Of a DNA stretch of 64,000 nt, positions 1 to 10,262 are shown one piece after another. The DNA is taken from contig NZ_CP129968.2 in the NCBI RefSeq assembly GCF_030503875.2, forward strand, positions 1-64,000, given 5' to 3'. Position numbers and translations under genes: made by a program. The notes under the pieces were generated by a model. The model ran no database searches and was not told the DNA's origin. It was given only the letters and a program-made list of their open reading frames with translations. The number at the start of each line of letters is the position of its first letter. Position 1 is the first letter of the stretch. The stretch comes from Marivirga arenosa. Its GTDB lineage: Bacteria; Bacteroidota; Bacteroidia; Cytophagales; Cyclobacteriaceae.

Positions 1-3000
1 GGATTATCTTCTACTGTGATGCTTCTGGTGATACTACAGTTCGATACATCATTAGTCACCATTACCTCATAGGTACCTGGCATTATTAAATCTCCTGCTG
101 CCTGTGGGAAAGTTACCGATAATGGACCAGGGCCTGCTCCTGTTGTAAAAGAAGCCACCGATGCATCCATTGGTACACTTACAAAATCTATCGTATAAGT
201 CGAATTCAAAATCCCCGCTGTAGGACTCGGGGTCTCCATCTCTACCGTTAAAGTCGCATCCGAATTTGGATCCGGATCACAGGCCGTATTCGCAGTTTGG
301 CTTAAACTCACTATCGGATCAACTTGCGCATTTGGTATCTCTACTCTCACTGCTACTGAACTACAGCCCGATCCAGGATTGTTGCCTGCTATTCTACTCG
401 CTACTACATAATATACTCCTGCCGATATCGATCCATAAGTCCCGCTATTCAACACTGAGCCTGAGCCTCCTACTATATTCGCTGCATCTACACTACCCTC
501 ATACCAGGTATAAGTATATTCTCCTACTGCACCTGGACTTATTGAACTTACCGATATATCTCCATCTGGATTACACAATTGCTGTGGTAATACCGTCAAA
601 TCCGATCTACTGAATACTATCGGCTCAGGATTATCTTCTACTGTGATGCTTCTGGTGATACTACAGTTCGATACATCATTAGTCACCATTACCTCATAGG
701 TACCTGGCATTATTAAATCTCCTGCTGCCTGTGGGAAAGTTACCGATAATGGACCAGGGCCTGCTCCTGTTGTGAAAGAAGCCACCGATGCATCCGTTGG
801 TACACTTACAAAATCTATCGTATAGGTCGAATTCAAAATCCCCGCTGTAGGACTCGGGGTCTCCATCTCTACCGTTAAAGTCGCATCTGAATTTGGATTT
901 GGATCACAAGCCGTATTTGCTGTTTGGCTTAAACTCACTATCGGATCAACTTGCGCATTTGGTATCTCTACTCTCACTGCTACTGAACTACAGCCTGAGC
1001 CTGGATTGTTGCCTGCTATTCTACTCGCTACTACATAATATACTCCTGCCGATATCGATCCATAAGTCCCGCTATTCAATACTGAGCCTGAACCTCCTAC
1101 TATATTCGCTGCATCTACACTACCCTCATACCAGGTATAAGTATATTCTCCTACTGCACCTGGACTTATTGAACTTACCGATATATCTCCATCTGGATTA
1201 CACAATTGCTGTGGTAATACCGTCAAATCCGATCTACTGAATACTATCGGCTCAGGATTATCTTCTACTGTGATGCTTCTGGTGATACTACAGTTCGATA
1301 CATCATTAGTCACCATTACCTCATAGGTACCTGGCATTATTAAATCTCCTGCTGCCTGTGGGAAAGTTACCGATAATGGACCAGGGCCTGCTCCTGTTGT
1401 AAAAGAAGCCACCGATGCATCCATTGGTACACTTACAAAATCTATCGTATAAGTCGAATTCAAAATCCCCGCTGTAGGACTCGGGGTCTCCATCTCTACC
1501 GTTAAAGTCGCATCCGAATTTGGATCCGGATCACAGGCCGTATTCGCAGTTTGGCTTAAACTCACTATCGGATCAACTTGCGCATTTGGTATCTCTACTC
1601 TCACTGCTACTGAACTACAGCCCGATCCAGGATTGTTGCCTGCTATTCTACTCGCTACTACATAATATACTCCTGCCGATATCGATCCATAAGTCCCGCT
1701 ATTCAACACTGAGCCTGAGCCTCCTACTATATTCGCTGCATCTACACTACCCTCATACCAGGTATAAGTATATTCTCCTACTGCACCTGGACTTATTGAA
1801 CTTACCGATATTTCTCCATCTGGATTACACAATTGCTGTGGTAATACCGTCAAATCCGATCTACTGAATACTATCGGCTCAGGATTATCTTCTACTGTGA
1901 TGCTTCTGGTGATACTACAGTTCGATACATCATTAGTCACCATTACCTCATAGGTACCTGGCATTATTAAATCTCCTGCTGCCTGTGGGAAAGTTACCGA
2001 TAATGGACCAGGGCCTGCTCCTGTTGTGAAAGAAGCCACCGATGCATCCGTTGGTACACTTACAAAATCTATCGTATAGGTCGAGTTTAATATCCCTGCT
2101 GTCGGACTCGGGGTTTCCATCTCTACTGTTAAAGTCGCATCTGAATTTGGATTTGGATCACAAGCCGTATTTGCTGTTTGGCTTAAACTCACTATCGGAT
2201 CAACTTGCGCATTTGGTATCTCTACTCTCACTGCTACTGAACTACAGCCTGAGCCTGGATTGTTGCCTGCTATTCTACTCGCTACTACATAATATACTCC
2301 TGCCGATATCGATCCATAAGTCCCGCTATTCAATACTGAGCCTGAACCTCCTACTATATTCGCTGCATCTACACTACCCTCATACCAGGTATAAGTATAT
2401 TCTCCTACTGCACCTGGACTTATTGAACTTACCGATATATCTCCATCTGGATTACACAATTGCTGTGGTAATACCGTCAAATCCGATCTACTGAATACTA
2501 TCGGCTCAGGATTATCTTCTACTGTGATGCTTCTGGTGATACTACAGTTCGATACATCATTAGTCACCATTACCTCATAGGTACCTGGCATTATTAAATC
2601 TCCTGCTGCCTGTGGGAAAGTTACCGATAATGGACCAGGGCCTGCTCCTGTTGTAAAAGAAGCCACCGATGCATCCATTGGTACACTTACAAAATCTATC
2701 GTATAAGTCGAATTCAAAATCCCCGCTGTAGGACTCGGGGTCTCCATCTCTACCGTTAAAGTCGCATCCGAATTTGGATCCGGATCACAGGCCGTATTCG
2801 CAGTTTGGCTTAAACTCACTATCGGATCAACTTGCGCATTTGGTATCTCTACTCTCACTGCTACTGAACTACAGCCCGATCCAGGATTGTTGCCTGCTAT
2901 TCTACTCGCTACTACATAATATACTCCTGCCGATATCGATCCATAAGTCCCGCTATTCAACACTGAGCCTGAGCCTCCTACTATATTCGCTGCATCTACA

Positions 3001-3163
3001 CTACCCTCATAACAGGTATAAGTATATTCTCCTACTGCACCTGGACTTATTGAACTTACCGATATTTCTCCATCTGGATTACACAATTGCTGTGGTAATA
3101 CCGTTAAATCCGATCTACTGAATACTATCGGCTCAGGATTATCTTCTACTGTGATGCTTCTGG
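1..3163 (-). repeat. Tandem array of 627-bp (209-residue) units in A-B-A-B-A dimeric order
   Basis: Five consecutive near-identical 627-bp units begin at 1, 628, 1255, 1882 and 2509; identity continues about 27 bases past 3136 before diverging. Each unit encodes two Ig-like modules and keeps the frame of the giant gene (627 = 3 x 209). Units 1, 3 and 5 share diagnostic variants (gcatccatt, gaatttggatccgga, cccgatcca, ttcaacac). Units 2 and 4 share others (gcatccgtt, gaatttggatttgga, cctgagcct, ttcaatac). The real period is therefore a 1,254-bp dimer. Most A/B differences are synonymous; visible replacements are Met/Thr and Asp/Asn. Unit 5 has a private Trp-to-Cys change near 3012. The array continues in phase to the window edge, so its full copy number is unknown. 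Confidence 0.95.
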
Positions 3164-6100
3164 TTACTGTACAACCAGAGACATTATTTTGAATAGTAAA
3201 AGTGTAAGAACCTGGTAAAACTATTTCACCATTACCTGGAGCATCAACTCCATACTCGAATGGACTAGCTATACCCAACTGATCAGTTAATGTCGCTCCT
3301 GGCTGATTATCAACTATTATATTATAAGTAGCCCCAGAAATACCAGCATTTAAAGAAGGAGTTGACATTGCCAATTCAATAGAGGCATCAGAATTAACAA
3401 CAGGGTCACAAGAAGTGTTCTCAGATTGTGCTAATGATAATACAACTGGATCTAATTCATCATCTATTGTTTCTTGAATAAATGCACTTGTACATCCCTC
3501 AGCATCTGAGCCTGCAGGATCTATTCTTGTAGCCCTGATGTAATATGTTCCTGCTACTAAATCCGCAAATACTACATTAGCTACTGTTGCATTTATAGTT
3601 GTAGTGCCAGTTATTTCTTCTGCTGCATCAGTACCATTTAAAAATACCTGATAAGTATACTCATCTGGCGTACCTGGTGTAATTTCAGCAGCATCTATTG
3701 TTAAAGATCCATTTGGATTACAATAAGTTTGAGCTACTGAAGTAATATTACTTATATCCGGAATAACTCTTTCATCTCTAATAGTAAAAGTTTCGGTGGT
3801 CGAGCAATTTGTTTGATTATCAGTAACAATAACGGTGTAATCACCTGGACTTAAATCTGTAATACTGGAAGATGTTACTCCCGTACTCCACAAATACGAA
3901 TAAGGTGTTGCAGGTGCTGGAGTACTATCGTCAGCATCTTTTGAACCTGCAACTGTAATAGTACCATTACCTACACAATTTGTACTTGGATCAAGAGTTG
4001 TAGCGGTCACTATTGGCTTTCTGTAAGCTGAATCTAAAAAGATGGTATATGGTATAAGGCGACAGAATGAACCAAAGGTCTCGATAGGAACTACCGTATA
4101 ATAGCCAGGAGCTAAGCCCATGGTGCTACCATTTTGATTAAGTAATGCCGTTGTGATTACACTTCCTCCCCCATCAAGGATTTCATTCCCGATATCTTCA
4201 TTGGTTCCTTCGTACCAATTATAGCTATAATCAGCAAATGTTTGGGTTCCAGGAATATTATTAAGTGCTGTAACTTCCAAGCTACCGTTGTCCGCAGCAC
4301 AACTACTTGATTCTGTAACATCTACGCTAGCTACTACTACTTCTGCTCCATTATTAAATCCAATATCTACACCTATAAATTCTTTACAACCGCTTGGTCC
4401 TGTTACCACCACAGTATACTGACCAGATTCTCTCCCAAACAATGTAGCACCTTGAGTAGCATTATCAGGAGCAAAATAATCTGTTCCGTCTACTCCAGCG
4501 CCTCCTGGTACAGAACCTGGATAATCACCATTCTGATCAATCGCAATTACAGAATTAGGAGCAAATACAGGCTCAGGATTAGTGTAATAATTTGCAGCTA
4601 AATCTGTTGGATTACCTAAATACCATTCAAAAGTATAATTCGCATAATCTACTTCTCCCGGGTCGAGGGTGCCGTTTGAATTTGCATCAACATATGCAGT
4701 AACAATACCTTCATCAACACCACAAGTAGACGGAAGAACATTTAAATTATACTTAATATTAAATAAAGGTGCTGGCCTGTCTAAAAAGATGGTTTCTGTT
4801 GAAGAAACACAACCTGTAAATATATCGGTTACAACAACGGTATAATAACCAGAGTAAATGGTAGAACCTGTATTTGCTGTACTTAATTCAGGATTGGATG
4901 TCCCCGCATCAGTCGTTACAGCAATAACTGGATCTGCTATACTTTGACCTGCATGCCAAGTAAAACTATGACCGGAAGGTGCAGCATTTGCAGAAGTGAT
5001 AGTTGGTGTAATAACGCCATCGAAACTGCAATCAGTAATTGGAGTAGTAACTGCAAGAATTACTACAGGATCAATTATGTTTTCATCAAGATATATATTT
5101 TGAGTGGTTCGGCATCCCGTAGCTAAATCTGTTACCCTTATTGTATAATCACCAGCAGCTATATTTTGAATCGTTTCTCCATTAGCTCCTATAATATTTC
5201 CATCAACCCCATCATTGAATGCTATTGTAGCATCTTTTCCTACAAACCATTCATATCTATAACTACCACTTCCTGAAGCCCCCGTTGCAGTTAATTGACC
5301 ATTTGGAGCACCACATGAGGTTTGAAGAGCATCTTTATTAATATAAGCCGTTGGTGTCGTAATATCATTTGGAACTGTAACTGTGATCGGTTCGGAACTA
5401 CATTGGAAGCCAGCTCCCGGATTTATTCTTGTTACAACCAGTGAATACTCACCAGCAGCAAGATTAGGATAATTATTTGCTCCAGCTCCTGTGGCTGAAA
5501 AATCAGCTGCACCGCTTGTATCATTTCCAATATACCAATCAAACCTATAATCTACCAAAGTAATTGCCGCGCCATCATAAGTGACATTTGCTGTAATTGC
5601 TCCGTTATAATCTGGGGCTGTTGCTAAAGCTGGATTACAAACTGAATTAGGAGTTATATCTGTATTAGGATCAATACTTATTAACGGCTTTTTAATATCA
5701 CTCGGTAAGGCAAAACTAACCTCTTCCTGACAACCTGTAGCTTCATCCGTAATTACTACCGTATAAGTTTGAGCACTTAATCCTGTAATATTTGCTGTTG
5801 AAACTATTATATCTGTAGGATCTGAGGTATCAGTACCTGGATACCAATCATAGGCATAAGTTGTGCCACCTGATCCCGCTGCCGTTAATTCTCCATTCGG
5901 TGCAGATGCATCACAACTCGTTTGCGCTGCATCTAGCGTAATAGTACCTCCAATCGTTGGGGTAGCATCTGGTACAGTTACCACCAATCGATCTGATGGA
6001 CAGATCGTGGCATCTTCTACTACCACCACAGTGTAATCACCTGATGGTAAGTTCGAATAGGTTGATCCTGTGAAATCCGGTGCACTAATATCTGGAGCGG

Positions 6101-9100
6101 CTACATCACCATCAAACCAGTAAAAAGTATAGCCTGCTGTTACTCCTCCTATGGAGGCTTCAATTTCACCATTATAACTAATGGCAGGATTTGTTAAGGA
6201 CGGATCACATACACTATTCGGTACTATATTATCAATATCAACATCTGGATATACTATGGCACTTGGAACTGTAAAACTAACCTCTTCACTACAACCACTG
6301 CCCTGATCCGTAATTATTACTGTATAGGTTTGAGCTTCCAATCCGCTAACATTCGCTGTTGTCGCAAAGCCGGCACCTGAAGTGTCTGTTCCTGTATACC
6401 ATTCGTAACTATATGTTCCAATTCCGCCTGATCCCGCTGCCGTTAACTCGCCATTCGGTGCAGATGTATCACAGCTCGTTTGGGAGGCATCTAAAGTGAT
6501 ACTTCCAGTTAAGGTTGGAGTTGCATCTGGAACTCTTACCACTAGTCGATCTGATGGACAAGTCGTGGCATCTTCTACTACCACCACAGTGTAATCACCT
6601 GATGGTAAGTTCGAATAGGTTGATCCTGTGAAATCCGGTGCACTAATATCTGGAGCGGCTACATCACCATCAAACCAGTAAAAAGTATAGCCTGCTGTTA
6701 CTCCTCCTATGGAGGCTTCAATTTCACCATTATTATTTATTGCTGGGGAAGTTAAAGCTGGATCACATACACTATTCGGTACTACATTATCAATATCAAC
6801 TTCTGGATATACAATGGCACTTGGAACTGTAAAACTAACCTCTTCACTACAACCACTGCCCTGATCCGTAATTATTACTGTATAGGTTTGAGCTTCCAAT
6901 CCGCTAACATTCGCTGTTGTCGCAAAGCCGGCACCTGAAGTGTCTGTTCCTGTATACCATTCGTAACTATATGTTCCAATTCCGCCTGATCCCGCTGCCG
7001 TTAACTCGCCATTCGGTGCAGATGTATCACAGCTCGTTTGGGAGGCATCTAAAGTGATACTTCCAGTTAAGGTTGGAGTTGCATCTGGAACTCTTACCAC
7101 TAGTCGATCTGATGGACAAGTCGTGGCATCTTCTACTACCACCACAGTGTAATCACCTGATGGTAAGTTCGAATAGGTTGATCCTGTGAAATCCGGTGCA
7201 CTAATATCTGGAGCGGCTACATCACCATCAAACCAGTAAAAAGTATAGCCTGCTGTTACTCCTCCTATGGAGGCTTCAATTTCACCATTATAACTAATAG
7301 CAGGATTTGTTAAGGATGGATCACATACACTATTTGGTACTACATTATCAATATCAACATCTGGATATACTATGGCACTTGGAACCGTAAAACTAACCTC
7401 TTCACTACAACCACTGCCCTGATCCGTAATTACTACTGTATAGGTTTGAGCTTCCAATCCGCTAACATTCGCTGTTGTCGCAAAGCCGGCACCTGAAGTG
7501 TCTGTTCCTGTATACCATTCGTAACTATATGTTCCAATTCCGCCTGATCCCGCTGCCGTTAACTCTCCATTCGGTGCAGATGTATCACAGCTCGTTTGGG
7601 AGGCATCTAAAGTGATACTTCCAGTTAAGGTTGGAGTTGCATCTGGAACTCTTACCACTAGTCGATCTGATGGACAAGTCGTGGCATCTTCTACTACCAC
7701 CACAGTGTAATCACCTGATGGTAAGTTCGAATAGGTTGATCCTGTGAAATCCGGTGCACTAATATCTGGAGCGGCTACATCACCATCAAACCAGTAAAAA
7801 GTATAACCTGCTGTTACTCCTCCTATGGAGGCTTCAATTTCACCATTATTATTTATTGCTGGGGAAGTTAAAGCTGGATCACATACACTATTTGGCACTA
7901 TATTATCTATATCAACATCTGGATATACTATGGCACTTGGAACTGTAAAACTCACCTCTTCACTACAACCGCTCGCATCTGTAATTAAAACAGTGTAAGT
8001 CTGAGCAGATAAACCAGTAATAGAAGCCCCGCTTGTAAAACTGGTTCCAGATGCATCCGCACCAGTAAACCATTCATAAGTGTAATTAGTGCCTCCACTT
8101 CCTACCACACTTAAGGCTCCATTTGGAGATGATGCATCACATGATGTCTGAGATGCATCTAATGTAATCGTTCCACTAATAGTTGGCGTTAAATCTTGAA
8201 TTGTCAATACTTGAGCAACAGAAGTACATTTTGTTAAATCATCCTCTACTACTAAAGTATATTCACCCGATGTTAATCCGCTGATTGTAGCTCCTGTTCT
8301 ATCTGGACTTGTAAGGTCAGGTGAAACAATATTTCCATCGAACCAATAAAAATTATAGTCTGCTGTTGCACCACCAACATTAGCTTGAATTTCACCATTT
8401 AGTGGATCACACTGACTTTGATCAATAACAGTTACTGTAGGAACTGGAGTTATTCTATTATCTAAAACGGTATGTTCATAAATATCAAAACATCCAGTAG
8501 TTGAATTCTCAGCTAAAACAGTATAAGCTCCTGCAGTTAAGCCTGTAATAGTCGCACCAGGTGAAGGCGTGATTTCATCAATTGCTGCAGTGCTAGATCC
8601 ATTAAACCATCTAAAATTATATCCTGCAGTAGTTCCATCAGCGGTTATTGATATTGATCCGTTTGGTGAATCACATGATGTTAATTCTGTAGAAGATGCT
8701 AAAGCAATTGTTGGAGTAGTCGTAAGATCAGCAACAGTGAAAGTTTGAGGTGTTGAAGTACAAGAAGTTATATTATCCTCAACCACTAATGTGTAATCTC
8801 CAGCAAGCAAATCACTAATAGATGAACCGGTGTAATCTGGATTATTTAAATCAGGACTTGCTACATCTGCATCAAACCAATAAAATGTGTAGCCTGCTGT
8901 TGCGCCACCAACGTCTGCAGTAATAGCACCATTTAGATTCACGCAATAGCTTTGATCTGTCACTGCTCCGTTTATTCCACTTGGATCCGTTAGCGTTTGA
9001 GTAACTTCTATTTCAGCAGTTGAAAAACAATTCTGTGAGTTAGGATCAGAAGTGTTAGTTACTCTTACCGTATAAAAACCAGCTGCTAAGCCAGTAAGTG

Positions 9101-10205
9101 AAGGGGTACTTCCAACTAAATTTTCATCTAGTGTATTTTGACCTTCAAACCATTCAAAACTGTAACCAATTGTTGTGCCATCAGCAGTCGCAGAAACTGC
9201 TCCATTTGGGTTTGCTGGATCGCAAGATGTCTGCTCTGCATCTAGTGTCAAATCAATTACAGGAACAGATGTTAAATCAGCTACCGTTAAAGTAAGTGGA
9301 TCTGAAGGACAACCGGAACTTTTTTCAGTAGCTACTACCGTATAATTACCCGCTGCTAAACCCGTGATGTTAGTTTGATTATTGTAATCAGGTGTTGCTT
9401 TTATAAAATCTCCGATATACCAATCAAATTCATATTTATTGCTATTCTCTCCGGAAACAAAAGCAGTTAATGCTCCTGCATTTGGATCTTCACAATCTGT
9501 AATATTCGTCACAACGGTTCCATCCACTATGGGTTCTTCAGCATCTAAGCCAACCGATAAACTAACAACTGATTGGCAACCATCTATTTCATTGGTAACT
9601 ACAACGGCATAGGTACCTGGCTTTAAATCTTTTGCATCAGCCCCAACTGCTACTACATCTCCAATGAATGGATTATTTCCTTCATACCATACAAAGTTCC
9701 AGCAAATATCATGTTTACAATCCTTAATATCATCATGAAAATGATCAGGGTCACCTTCTGAAGGGAAAAATGATTGAACTCTAACTTTTGCCCTTCCATC
9801 ATTTTCTTTACAGTTCTTAGCATTCTTAACTTCTTTAACATAAGCGTCAGGTTGAGCATCGGTCTTGTCAATTGTTATGGTTACTTGATCTGTAAAAGAG
9901 GATTTATCATGAATAGCAACTACAGTATAGGTTCCATCGGCCATTTGATCATAAGTAGGGCCAGTATGAATTGGGGTACCGCTTGGAGAAGTGCCCAAAT
10001 ACCAATTGACAGTGAAATCTTTTAGGTTAGTATCTTCTTTTCCTTTATCGTCAATTATAACAGCAAAGGCTGACCCTGTTGGATCTAAACTATCATCACA
10101 TAGGTTATTATCAGAAAGTTTTATAACATCTAATCTGACAGGAGTTTTTGCAATAAGGTTGGTAAACGTTAAAAATATTGCTAGAAATATAAAAATTGAC
10201 CTCAT
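1..10205 (-). CDS. Giant SprB-like/Ig-module surface protein (partial, C-terminus off left edge)
   Basis: The minus strand carries one open frame from an ATG at 10205-10203 to the left edge, about 3,401 codons, with no stop in the stretches I translated. Start, mid-region and left-edge codons all share one phase. Residues 1-19 (MRSIFIFLAIFLTFTNLIA) form a signal peptide. The rest is a chain of roughly 90-105 residue modules. Each has an early Cys in a C(D)P..NG setting, a central Y.F.W(F/Y).G strand and a closing G.YTV.V.....GC, the pattern of SprB repeats and related Ig/PKD-like folds. The paired Cys suggest one disulfide per module. Two sub-arrays are nearly identical tandem copies (separate entries). 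Proteins of this design in gliding Bacteroidota are cell-surface adhesins exported by type IX secretion. The C-terminal sorting domain that would prove this lies outside the window. gldD at 26027 supports a gliding context. Function as adhesin is inferred. Confidence 0.85.
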   Translation of the reverse strand, partial: MRSIFIFLAIFLTFTNLIAKTPVRLDVIKLSDNNLCDDSLDPTGSAFAVIIDDKGKEDTNLKDFTVNWYLGTSPSGTPIHTGPTYDQMADGTYTVVAIHDKSSFTDQVTITIDKTDAQPDAYVKEVKNAKNCKENDGRAKVRVQSFFPSEGDPDHFHDDIKDCKHDICWNFVWYEGNNPFIGDVVAVGADAKDLKPGTYAVVVTNEIDGCQSVVSLSVGLDAEEPIVDGTVVTNITDCEDPNAGALTAFVSGENSNKYEFDWYIGDFIKATPDYNNQTNITGLAAGNYTVVATEKSSGCPSDPLTLTVADLTSVPVIDLTLDAEQTSCDPANPNGAVSATADGTTIGYSFEWFEGQNTLDENLVGSTPSLTGLAAGFYTVRVTNTSDPNSQNCFSTAEIEVTQTLTDPSGINGAVTDQSYCVNLNGAITADVGGATAGYTFYWFDADVASPDLNNPDYTGSSISDLLAGDYTLVVEDNITSCTSTPQTFTVADLTTTPTIALASSTELTSCDSPNGSISITADGTTAGYNFRWFNGSSTAAIDEITPSPGATITGLTAGAYTVLAENSTTGCFDIYEHTVLDNRITPVPTVTVIDQSQCDPLNGEIQANVGGATADYNFYWFDGNIVSPDLTSPDRTGATISGLTSGEYTLVVEDDLTKCTSVAQVLTIQDLTPTISGTITLDASQTSCDASSPNGALSVVGSGGTNYTYEWFTGADASGTSFTSGASITGLSAQTYTVLITDASGCSEEVSFTVPSAIVYPDVDIDNIVPNSVCDPALTSPAINNNGEIEASIGGVTAGYTFYWFDGDVAAPDISAPDFTGSTYSNLPSGDYTVVVVEDATTCPSDRLVVRVPDATPTLTGSITLDASQTSCDTSAPNGELTAAGSGGIGTYSYEWYTGTDTSGAGFATTANVSGLEAQTYTVVITDQGSGCSEEVSFTVPSAIVYPDVDIDNVVPNSVCDPSLTNPAISYNGEIEASIGGVTAGYTFYWFDGDVAAPDISAPDFTGSTYSNLPSGDYTVVVVEDATTCPSDRLVVRVPDATPTLTGSITLDASQTSCDTSAPNGELTAAGSGGIGTYSYEWYTGTDTSGAGFATTANVSGLEAQTYTVIITDQGSGCSEEVSFTVPSAIVYPEVDIDNVVPNSVCDPALTSPAINNNGEIEASIGGVTAGYTFYWFDGDVAAPDISAPDFTGSTYSNLPSGDYTVVVVEDATTCPSDRLVVRVPDATPTLTGSITLDASQTSCDTSAPNGELTAAGSGGIGTYSYEWYTGTDTSGAGFATTANVSGLEAQTYTVIITDQGSGCSEEVSFTVPSAIVYPDVDIDNIVPNSVCDPSLTNPAISYNGEIEASIGGVTAGYTFYWFDGDVAAPDISAPDFTGSTYSNLPSGDYTVVVVEDATICPSDRLVVTVPDATPTIGGTITLDAAQTSCDASAPNGELTAAGSGGTTYAYDWYPGTDTSDPTDIIVSTANITGLSAQTYTVVITDEATGCQEEVSFALPSDIKKPLISIDPNTDITPNSVCNPALATAPDYNGAITANVTYDGAAITLVDYRFDWYIGNDTSGAADFSATGAGANNYPNLAAGEYSLVVTRINPGAGFQCSSEPITVTVPNDITTPTAYINKDALQTSCGAPNGQLTATGASGSGSYRYEWFVGKDATIAFNDGVDGNIIGANGETIQNIAAGDYTIRVTDLATGCRTTQNIYLDENIIDPVVILAVTTPITDCSFDGVITPTITSANAAPSGHSFTWHAGQSIADPVIAVTTDAGTSNPELSTANTGSTIYSGYYTVVVTDIFTGCVSSTETIFLDRPAPLFNIKYNLNVLPSTCGVDEGIVTAYVDANSNGTLDPGEVDYANYTFEWYLGNPTDLAANYYTNPEPVFAPNSVIAIDQNGDYPGSVPGGAGVDGTDYFAPDNATQGATLFGRESGQYTVVVTGPSGCKEFIGVDIGFNNGAEVVVASVDVTESSSCAADNGSLEVTALNNIPGTQTFADYSYNWYEGTNEDIGNEILDGGGSVITTALLNQNGSTMGLAPGYYTVVPIETFGSFCRLIPYTIFLDSAYRKPIVTATTLDPSTNCVGNGTITVAGSKDADDSTPAPATPYSYLWSTGVTSSSITDLSPGDYTVIVTDNQTNCSTTETFTIRDERVIPDISNITSVAQTYCNPNGSLTIDAAEITPGTPDEYTYQVFLNGTDAAEEITGTTTINATVANVVFADLVAGTYYIRATRIDPAGSDAEGCTSAFIQETIDDELDPVVLSLAQSENTSCDPVVNSDASIELAMSTPSLNAGISGATYNIIVDNQPGATLTDQLGIASPFEYGVDAPGNGEIVLPGSYTFTIQNNVSGCTVTRSITVEDNPEPIVFSRSDLTVLPQQLCNPDGEISVSSISPGAVGEYTYTCYEGSVDAANIVGGSGSVLNSGTYGSISAGVYYVVASRIAGNNPGSGCSSVAVRVEIPNAQVDPIVSLSQTANTACDPDPNSDATLTVEMETPSPTAGILNSTYTIDFVSVPMDASVASFTTGAGPGPLSVTFPQAAGDLIMPGTYEVMVTNDVSNCSITRSITVEDNPEPIVFSRSDLTVLPQQLCNPDGDISVSSISPGAVGEYTYTWYEGSVDAANIVGGSGSVLNSGTYGSISAGVYYVVASRIAGNNPGSGCSSVAVRVEIPNAQVDPIVSLSQTANTACDPNPNSDATLTVEMETPSPTAGILNSTYTIDFVSVPTDASVASFTTGAGPGPLSVTFPQAAGDLIMPGTYEVMVTNDVSNCSITRSITVEDNPEPIVFSRSDLTVLPQQLCNPDGEISVSSISPGAVGEYTYTWYEGSVDAANIVGGSGSVLNSGTYGSISAGVYYVVASRIAGNNPGSGCSSVAVRVEIPNAQVDPIVSLSQTANTACDPDPNSDATLTVEMETPSPTAGILNSTYTIDFVSVPMDASVASFTTGAGPGPLSVTFPQAAGDLIMPGTYEVMVTNDVSNCSITRSITVEDNPEPIVFSRSDLTVLPQQLCNPDGDISVSSISPGAVGEYTYTWYEGSVDAANIVGGSGSVLNSGTYGSISAGVYYVVASRIAGNNPGSGCSSVAVRVEIPNAQVDPIVSLSQTANTACDPNPNSDATLTVEMETPSPTAGILNSTYTIDFVSVPTDASVASFTTGAGPGPLSVTFPQAAGDLIMPGTYEVMVTNDVSNCSITRSITVEDNPEPIVFSRSDLTVLPQQLCNPDGDISVSSISPGAVGEYTYTWYEGSVDAANIVGGSGSVLNSGTYGSISAGVYYVVASRIAGNNPGSGCSSVAVRVEIPNAQVDPIVSLSQTANTACDPDPNSDATLTVEMETPSPTAGILNSTYTIDFVSVPMDASVASFTTGAGPGPLSVTFPQAAGDLIMPGTYEVMVTNDVSNCSITRSITVEDN
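5985..7965 (-). repeat. Second tandem array of 558-bp (186-residue) units with alternating A/B variants
   Basis: A landmark containing cgatctgatggaca recurs at about 5983, 6541, 7099 and 7657, exactly 558 bp apart (3 x 186 residues). High identity covers about three and a half units and fades toward 7970 and below 5980, where related but diverged modules continue. Units again alternate. Those with taacta(a)t.gcaggatttgtt (near 6176 and 7293) alternate with those reading ttatttattgctgggg (near 6734 and 7850), giving a 1,116-bp dimer period. The unit differs in sequence and length from the 627-bp array, so the two arrays amplified separately. Confidence 0.92.
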
Positions 10206-10262
10206 TAAACGTATTTGCTTTGCTGAATAATTAACTTATGGGAATAAAGCCATTGTTAAAAA

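Noticed and set aside
266..3121. Five near-identical plus-strand ORFs of 115-150 codons spaced 627 bp apart
   Set aside because: They are antisense shadows of the repeat units in the giant minus-strand gene. Their regular spacing comes from the repeats, and the Leu/Tyr/Ser/His-rich products do not resemble a protein family.
1..7965. CRISPR-like or satellite non-coding repeat
   Set aside because: Units are 558 and 627 bp, contiguous without spacers, multiples of three, and keep one open frame with conserved Ig-like residues. This is coding tandem duplication.
9653..9871. Minus-strand 72-codon ORF
   Set aside because: It is out of frame with the giant gene (start differs by 1 modulo 3) and its product is low in complexity with no domain pattern. 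Treated as a shadow.
9774..10230. Plus-strand ORFs of 79-83 codons over the N-terminus of the giant gene
   Set aside because: They lie antisense to a well-supported signal peptide and first modules and have no recognisable features.
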